NCBI GenBank assembly: GCA_900547155.1
Contig: URFH01000016.1
Span: 1-54,587 of the forward strand
Length of the DNA: 54,587 bases
Reading direction: 5' to 3'
DNA from: an uncultured bacterium
Lineage (GTDB): Bacteria > Cyanobacteriota > Vampirovibrionia > Gastranaerophilales > Gastranaerophilaceae
Shown: one piece after another, positions 51,911-54,587 of the stretch
How positions within the stretch are numbered: the stretch's first letter is position 1
Layout: the number at the start of each line of letters is the position of its first letter
Program-made: the position numbers and the translations under genes
The notes under the pieces: model-generated
What the model saw: only the letters and a program-made list of their open reading frames with translations
Told to the model about the DNA's origin: nothing
The model's database searches: none

Positions 51911-52750
51911 ATGGATATGTCAGAAAAAACGCCTTATGAAAAGATTTCTTTCCAAAAAATCGCCATCATCTATAATGAAGATGTGCGGGAATCCTTAACC
52001 ACCGCAAAATTACTTCAAGAAGAGCTTTGCACAAACAATTTGAGCTCTACAGTAATTCCCTCCGATAAGAAAATCGACGCTGATTTTGTAATAACAGTCG
52101 GCGGCGACGGCACGCTATTAAAGGCGGCAAGGCTATACCCTGAAACGCCTGTATTCGGCATAAATCTCGGGCGTCTGGGCTTTCTTGCGCAGGCAAAACC
52201 CGCAGAAATAAAAACAGCGGTAAAAAAGCTTATCAACGGCGAATATACGGTGCAAAAAAGGATGATGCTGGAAGCTTCCGGCGAAAAAGCGACCGCACTC
52301 AACGATATTGTGATAAAAGGCGATTCTTTTTCAAGAACTTCACGGTTATATCTTTCAATAAACGGAAAACCCGTGTGCGACTACCTTGCAGACGGAATAA
52401 TCATAGCTACGCCCACAGGCTCAACCGCATACACGCTTTCTGCGGGCGGCCCGGTGATTTATCCGGGCATGGAGGCCATTGTAATCGTCCCGATTTGCCC
52501 GCATACGCTTACAGCGCGCCCGCTTGTTGTTCCGTCGAATGAAAAAATAGAAATTTCAAGCTGCGAAAGCTGCACGGGGATGAAACTCTCTGCTGACGGG
52601 CAGAAAACAATAGATATCAGGCAAAATCAGACAGTAACTATTGAAAAAAGCAGAAAAACTGCTAAACTTGTTGTATTGAAGCGGGAAAACAATGGTTTTT
52701 ACAGCGTTTTGAGAGAAAAATTACAATGGGGGGTCGCGCCGCGCGCTTAG
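51911..52750 (+). CDS. nadK: NAD kinase
   Basis: A 279-residue enzyme that makes NADP from NAD. Seen: IAIIYNEDV, FVITVGGDGTLLKAAR (the GGDGT motif), GINLGRLGFLA, LNDIVIKG, YLADGIIIATPTGSTAYTLSAGGPV (active-site block, given as GIIIATPTGSTAYTLSAGG) and PICPHTLTARPLVV. I place the start at the ATG at 51911, six bases after a TATAAT; another ATG two codons later is possible. The recN gene follows within two bases. Confidence 0.96.
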   Translation: MDMSEKTPYEKISFQKIAIIYNEDVRESLTTAKLLQEELCTNNLSSTVIPSDKKIDADFVITVGGDGTLLKAARLYPETPVFGINLGRLGFLAQAKPAEIKTAVKKLINGEYTVQKRMMLEASGEKATALNDIVIKGDSFSRTSRLYLSINGKPVCDYLADGIIIATPTGSTAYTLSAGGPVIYPGMEAIVIVPICPHTLTARPLVVPSNEKIEISSCESCTGMKLSADGQKTIDIRQNQTVTIEKSRKTAKLVVLKRENNGFYSVLREKLQWGVAPRA

Positions 52751-52751
52751 T

Positions 52752-54404
52752 ATGATTAAGACGCTTTGTATAAAAGATTTTATATTGATTGATGAGCTTG
52801 AAATTGCGTTTGACAAAGGCTTTAACGTCATCACGGGCGAAACCGGCGCAGGGAAAAGTATCATAATCAACGCAATTGACCTCGCATTCGGCGCAAGAGC
52901 GAGCAAAGAGGTCATAAAAACGGGGAAAACCCGTGCAATCATTGAATTAACGCTCAAAACTGAAAAAGATTTTTCAAAAGAGCTTTTTGAGGAGCAGGGG
53001 ATTGAGATGATGGGCGAAGAGCTTGTTATTTCAAGAGAAATCACCGAATCAGGCTCGCGTTCGCGCATTAACGGCGTAATGGTTTCACAGGATGTCATGA
53101 AACAAATCCGCGAACAGCTTATCGACATTCATTCCCAGCACATGACCTACACTTATATCCAGCCAAAGCACCACATACGGCTTTTGGACAATTACGGCGG
53201 AAATGAGCATTTGGCAACGCTTAACAGCTACAAAGAAATTTACACCCGCTGCAACAATGTCCTAAAAAGGCTGGAAGAAGCCAAAAACAAAACAGAATTA
53301 AGCGAACAGCAGGTTGAATTTCTGAAATTTCAGATAAATGAGATTGAAGACGCGCATATTGAGGACATTTCAGAGGACGAGCAGCTTGAAAATGAGCTGC
53401 AGGTGCTTGCAAACGCCGAAAAGCTTAAAGAATACACTTATTCCTCCTACTGGAGCCTGTACGGTGATGATGCAGGAATTGTGCCGGTTTTAGGCAAAAT
53501 CAAAACAAATATCAGCAAAGCCGGCGAATTCGACACAAATCTTTCGGAAATCGAGTCCGAATTAATCAACTGTCAGGAGATTTTGAGGGATATTTCCTCA
53601 AGGCTAAGGGATTATGCGGACAATATGGAGCTTGATGAGGCGCGATTGAACGGGATTCAGGAGCGTTTGGACACGCTTGAAAAAATCAAGCGCAAATACG
53701 GAAACACTCTGGAAAAAGTTCTTGAAACTTACGATGGATTTGTTAAAGAGCTTAATGCTGTTGAGTTTTCAGAAGATGAAATTCAGCGGCTTGAGGCTGA
53801 AAAAAGCGCTTTATTGCGCGAAATGACCGCTATAAGCGAAAAATTAACAATTTCCAGAAAAAATATTGCCGCAGAGCTCGGTGAAATTTTGAGTGCAGAG
53901 CTTGAAAAACTTGATATGCCGAAAGTTCGCTTTGAAATCGACGTGAAACCCTGTGATTTCAACGCAAACGGGGCAAACAACGTTGAATTTTTAATTTCCA
54001 CCAACATTTCAGAAGCGCCCAGGCCGCTTGCAAAAATTGCGTCAGGCGGGGAGATTTCCCGCGTAATGCTTGCAATTAAGACCATTTTCGCCCACACAGA
54101 CAACATAAACACAATTATTTTTGATGAAATTGACACGGGAATTTCCGGAAAAGCCTGTCAGGCGGTCGCAGAAGAGATTGCCGCACTTGCAAAATCCCAC
54201 CAGATAATCTCAATCACGCACCAGCCAATCATTGCAGCCAAGTCAGACAGGCATTTTTACGTTTCCAAAAGCCAGGAAGACCGCACCCGCGTAAAAGTTT
54301 ACACGCTGGACGAAGAAAACCGCGTAAAAGCCATTGCAATGCTCGCTGCAGGCGATATTACCGAGGATTCTTTAAAATTTGCAAGGCAGCTAATAAACGC
54401 CTAA
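52752..54404 (+). CDS. recN: DNA repair protein RecN
   Basis: A 550-residue SMC-like ATPase. Seen: IKDFILIDELEIAFDKGFNV, ITGETGAGKSIIINAIDLAFG (Walker A), DIHSQHMTY, a long coiled coil broken by a central region, KIASGGEISRVMLAIKTIF (ABC signature), IIFDEIDTGISGKACQAV (Walker B) and ISITHQPIIAAKSDRHF. It acts in double-strand break repair by recombination. Usual length. The nadK-recN order is common in bacteria. Confidence 0.97.
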   Translation: MIKTLCIKDFILIDELEIAFDKGFNVITGETGAGKSIIINAIDLAFGARASKEVIKTGKTRAIIELTLKTEKDFSKELFEEQGIEMMGEELVISREITESGSRSRINGVMVSQDVMKQIREQLIDIHSQHMTYTYIQPKHHIRLLDNYGGNEHLATLNSYKEIYTRCNNVLKRLEEAKNKTELSEQQVEFLKFQINEIEDAHIEDISEDEQLENELQVLANAEKLKEYTYSSYWSLYGDDAGIVPVLGKIKTNISKAGEFDTNLSEIESELINCQEILRDISSRLRDYADNMELDEARLNGIQERLDTLEKIKRKYGNTLEKVLETYDGFVKELNAVEFSEDEIQRLEAEKSALLREMTAISEKLTISRKNIAAELGEILSAELEKLDMPKVRFEIDVKPCDFNANGANNVEFLISTNISEAPRPLAKIASGGEISRVMLAIKTIFAHTDNINTIIFDEIDTGISGKACQAVAEEIAALAKSHQIISITHQPIIAAKSDRHFYVSKSQEDRTRVKVYTLDEENRVKAIAMLAAGDITEDSLKFARQLINA

Positions 54405-54428
54405 ATTTTTATATCGTAAACATTAACC

Positions 54429-54458
54429 GCCGGAACCAACAGTTCCGGCTTTTTTTTA
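54429..54458 (+). terminator. Rho-independent terminator after recN
   Basis: Arms GCCGGAAC and GTTCCGGC around CAACA, then eight T. The remaining 54459-54587 is G-rich on this strand, has two GGGAGATTC copies and a run of 8 G, and shows no gene. Confidence 0.92.
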
Positions 54459-54587
54459 ATATTGGGCGGGAGATTCATGCAGTTTTCTCACATTGGGCGT
54501 GGTTGCTTAGGGGCGCAGCCCTGTCATATAGTGGGTGCGGTTTATCATGGGGGGGGAGATTCTTGGGGTTGTAGTTTTCCCTCTCCG

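Noticed and set aside
54541..54560. Third G run (8 bases) as another switch
   Set aside because: It is shorter, lies outside any gene that I can support, and is near the window edge.
1..54587. Insertion sequences, phage genes or a plasmid origin
   Set aside because: No transposase, integrase, capsid, terminase or replication protein motif is seen; the inverted element at 33442 has no coding capacity.

Overview
The window reads as AT-rich chromosomal DNA from a Gram-negative, gut-type bacterium, most likely a Gastranaerophilales/Melainabacteria (Vampirovibrionia) member. The evidence is: (i) several large or small proteins of no known family that carry a short Asn/Ala-Phe-Lys-Gly (FKG) or SFG motif near the N-terminus or in a linker, a style I associate with that group; (ii) an outer-membrane toolkit (RND pump with TolC, TonB/ExbB/ExbD, MBOAT/AlgX-type acetylation); (iii) AT-rich codon use. 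The taxonomic call is inference and needs a database search. No insertion sequence, phage, plasmid or CRISPR array is visible.

Layout. 1-1968 (minus): a surface-glycan O-acetylation pair (MBOAT, cut by the window edge, plus an AlgX-like protein broken at a run of 12 G). 2037-9083: housekeeping and hypotheticals (U32 peptidase/YqeG operon, YcxB-like protein, rpsU, a uridine-kinase-like kinase, a 938-residue helical membrane protein, thioredoxin). 9170-9522: a tRNA-Phe gene behind 92-bp tandem repeats. 9572-13053: ArnT-like transferase, polyprenyl-phosphate glycosyltransferase and ChbG/NaxD-type deacetylase, together resembling a lipid-linked aminosugar modification route. 13216-24252: an eleven-gene co-directional glycan locus with overlapping genes (two DegT-type proteins, GT-B, WbqC, ATP-grasp-HAD fusion, DUF115/GT42-like protein, TylF-like methyltransferase, cytidylyltransferase-RraA fusion, GT2, radical SAM, and a hexapeptide acetyltransferase broken at a run of 12 C). 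24275-25851: menA and ubiE/menG. 25826-31972: RND tripartite efflux operon behind an operator-like palindrome. 32141-35430: pgk and lepA. 35536-45046: Gly/Asn-rich protein, class III cyclase, TonB-ExbB-ExbD-ExbD operon, secreted glycine-zipper protein, coiled-coil membrane protein, yajQ, leuC, small hypothetical. 45144-54404: a 2010-residue giant protein, a small hypothetical, nadK and recN.

The strongest unusual signal is a pair of G/C homopolymers, each exactly 12 bases, in an AT-rich sequence. One lies in an AlgX-like acetyltransferase and one in a hexapeptide acetyltransferase 22 kb away. Both genes are out of frame at 12 and would be restored at 11 or 14. This is the expected form of phase-variable contingency loci, and it suggests that this organism switches acetylation of its surface glycan at random. 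The glycan locus between them also contains unusual fusions and short N- or C-terminal modules shared between otherwise unrelated enzymes.
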